NCBI GenBank assembly: GCA_027347805.1
Contig: DAIEQP010000270.1
Coordinates: 1 to 16,155 of the forward strand
Reading direction: 5' to 3'
DNA from: Ignavibacteria bacterium
GTDB taxonomy: Bacteria > Bacteroidota > Ignavibacteria > Ignavibacteriales > Melioribacteraceae
DNA: 16,155 nucleotides
Shown: one piece after another, positions 14,996 to 16,155 of the stretch
Numbering within the stretch: the first letter of the stretch is position 1
Layout of the letters: each line of letters starts with the position of its first letter
Translations under genes and position numbers: made by a program
Notes under the pieces: generated by a model
Databases searched by the model: none
Told to the model about the DNA's origin: nothing
What the model saw: the letters and a program-made list of their open reading frames with translations, nothing else

Positions 14996-16155
14996 ATGGA
15001 TAAAAACATAATTGATTTTTCGCTGGTTGCCGACGTTTTTAATGATTATAATAATCTCGCAATTATTATAAAACAAAATAATAACCCAAGCAATATTTTT
15101 ATATCTAATTCTATTTTGAATTTATGCGGGTACACTCCTGAAGAAGTATTAAAATTGCCCGAACAAATTTACTCGCTTGCTCATGAAGAAGATTTACCAT
15201 TAATAAAAAAGAAATTAATAGAGTTCGAAAGCAATCCTGATAAAAATAATGAACTATTGACTTTCAGAATTACATGTAAGAATGGAGATGTTGCATGGAT
15301 ACGGGATTTTATAAATACAACCCGTGAAGATGGTAAAATTGTTTCGCGCAAATCAACATTTGTTGATATTACTGATGTAAAAACAAATGAATCAAATTGC
15401 CAATCGAAAACAGAAGCGCTTCTGGATCTTAACAGCCAAAAAGACAAATTCATTTCCATTATTTCTCATGATTTACGTTCACCTTTTACTACACTTCTTG
15501 GCTTTTCTGAAATATTGCTTAATGAACCTGATATTCCGGAAGAAGAGAAGAATGAATATCTCCGCTATATTTTCGATGCATCACGCAATCAATTAAATAT
15601 GATTAATTGTCTGCTTGATTGGAGCCGCTTACAAACAGGTAGAATTAAAGTAGAGCCTGTTAGGTTAAATGTGCGGCAGATAATTTCCAACACAATTACT
15701 CCATTAACAGGAGATGCAGTTAGAAAAAATATAGACGTTAAAGTTGATGTTGCTGCGGATTTATCGATTAATGCTGATGAACGTTTAATTGGCCAGGCAA
15801 TATTACATTTAGTAAGCAATGCGATTAAATTTTCACCAGAAGGTAAAGATGTTCATATAACTTCAAGCAGATTTAAAGAAGGATTTATCGAAATTGTTGT
15901 TAGAGACGAAGGACTAGGAATTACTGAAGAAAACAAAACCAAACTTTTCAGAATCGACCAGAAATTTTCGTTGCCGGGCACAAATGGAGAAAAAGGAAGC
16001 GGACTAGGTTTAACCTTAGTAAAAGAAATCATTGATAAACATGGCGGACAAATTTGGTTCTATTCTCAAATTGGCGAAGGAAGCGAATTTCATTTGACAA
16101 TTCCTGAAGCCAAAAATTTGATTCTTTTAGTTGAAGATGACCTCGCGGTAAGAAA
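14996..16155 (+). CDS. Hybrid sensor histidine kinase (PAS-HisKA-HATPase-receiver), cut by the right edge
   Basis: The frame is open from the ATG at 14996 to the window end (386 full codons), so the 3' part is missing. Residues about 15-128 form a PAS domain (SNSILNLCGYTPEEVL ... ITCKNGDVAWIRDF ... FVDITD). HisKA has H158 in SIISHDLRSPF. HATPase_c has N275 (HLVSNAIKFSPEG), DEGLGI (304-309) and GSGLGLT (334-340). A receiver domain begins at about 375 (LILLVEDDLAVR), with its acidic pair visible but its phospho-Asp beyond the edge. No membrane segment is seen, so it is probably soluble. No Shine-Dalgarno precedes the ATG; an in-frame TTG at 14966 is a weaker alternative start. It is divergent from the TonB receptor, and linked function is possible but unproven. 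Confidence 0.88.
   Translation, partial: MDKNIIDFSLVADVFNDYNNLAIIIKQNNNPSNIFISNSILNLCGYTPEEVLKLPEQIYSLAHEEDLPLIKKKLIEFESNPDKNNELLTFRITCKNGDVAWIRDFINTTREDGKIVSRKSTFVDITDVKTNESNCQSKTEALLDLNSQKDKFISIISHDLRSPFTTLLGFSEILLNEPDIPEEEKNEYLRYIFDASRNQLNMINCLLDWSRLQTGRIKVEPVRLNVRQIISNTITPLTGDAVRKNIDVKVDVAADLSINADERLIGQAILHLVSNAIKFSPEGKDVHITSSRFKEGFIEIVVRDEGLGITEENKTKLFRIDQKFSLPGTNGEKGSGLGLTLVKEIIDKHGGQIWFYSQIGEGSEFHLTIPEAKNLILLVEDDLAVR

Noticed and set aside
1..16155. tRNA/rRNA genes, CRISPR arrays, insertion sequences, attachment sites
   Set aside because: No cloverleaf-like sequence, regular repeat-spacer pattern, transposase or integrase was seen on either strand, and no gene-free gap exceeds about 170 bp.

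Overview
The window is an AT-rich bacterial segment (roughly 35-38% GC by eye) with tightly packed genes and no RNA genes, insertion sequences or CRISPR arrays that I could see. Several features suggest the Bacteroidota/Ignavibacteriota/Chlorobiota group: a TonB-dependent receptor with an N-terminal carboxypeptidase-regulatory-like domain, a DUF4139 protein, signal peptides ending near SFA-Q or VFS-Q, and a PAS/HisKA/receiver hybrid kinase. Usable Shine-Dalgarno sequences, including a GGAGGTGA, fit an Ignavibacteria-like organism better than a typical Bacteroides relative. This placement is inference only.

Region 1 (left edge to 7842, + strand) is one apparent operon with gaps of at most 16 nt and several 1-4 nt overlaps. 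In order it encodes the C-terminus of a probable glycosyltransferase, an SpsF-type cytidylyltransferase, the N- and C-terminal halves of a split transketolase, a class III aminotransferase, a small outer-membrane beta-barrel-like protein, a PtmA-like short-chain dehydrogenase, a KdsC-type HAD phosphatase, a NeuB/NANS-type sugar-acid synthase without its C-terminal SAF domain, and an integral-membrane fatty acid hydroxylase. A PEP-condensing synthase, a KdsC-type phosphatase and a CMP-transferase are the core of a phosphorylated nonulosonic (sialic-like) acid pathway. The transketolase pair, aminotransferase and dehydrogenase would build an unusual aldose precursor. The final sugar cannot be read from the sequence. 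The operon ends in a hairpin terminator at 7841-7872 that can serve both strands.

Region 2 (7907-9502, - strand) is a secreted DUF4140/DUF4139 protein. It is divergent from a two-component pair (9670-12548, + strand): a soluble PAS-containing NtrB-like histidine kinase overlapping an NtrC-like sigma-54 activator. A perfect 12-bp hairpin (12554-12582) separates this pair from the next, convergent gene.

Region 3 is a TonB-dependent receptor (12597-14876, - strand), divergent across 119 bp from a hybrid sensor kinase that starts at 14996 and runs off the right edge just after its receiver domain begins.
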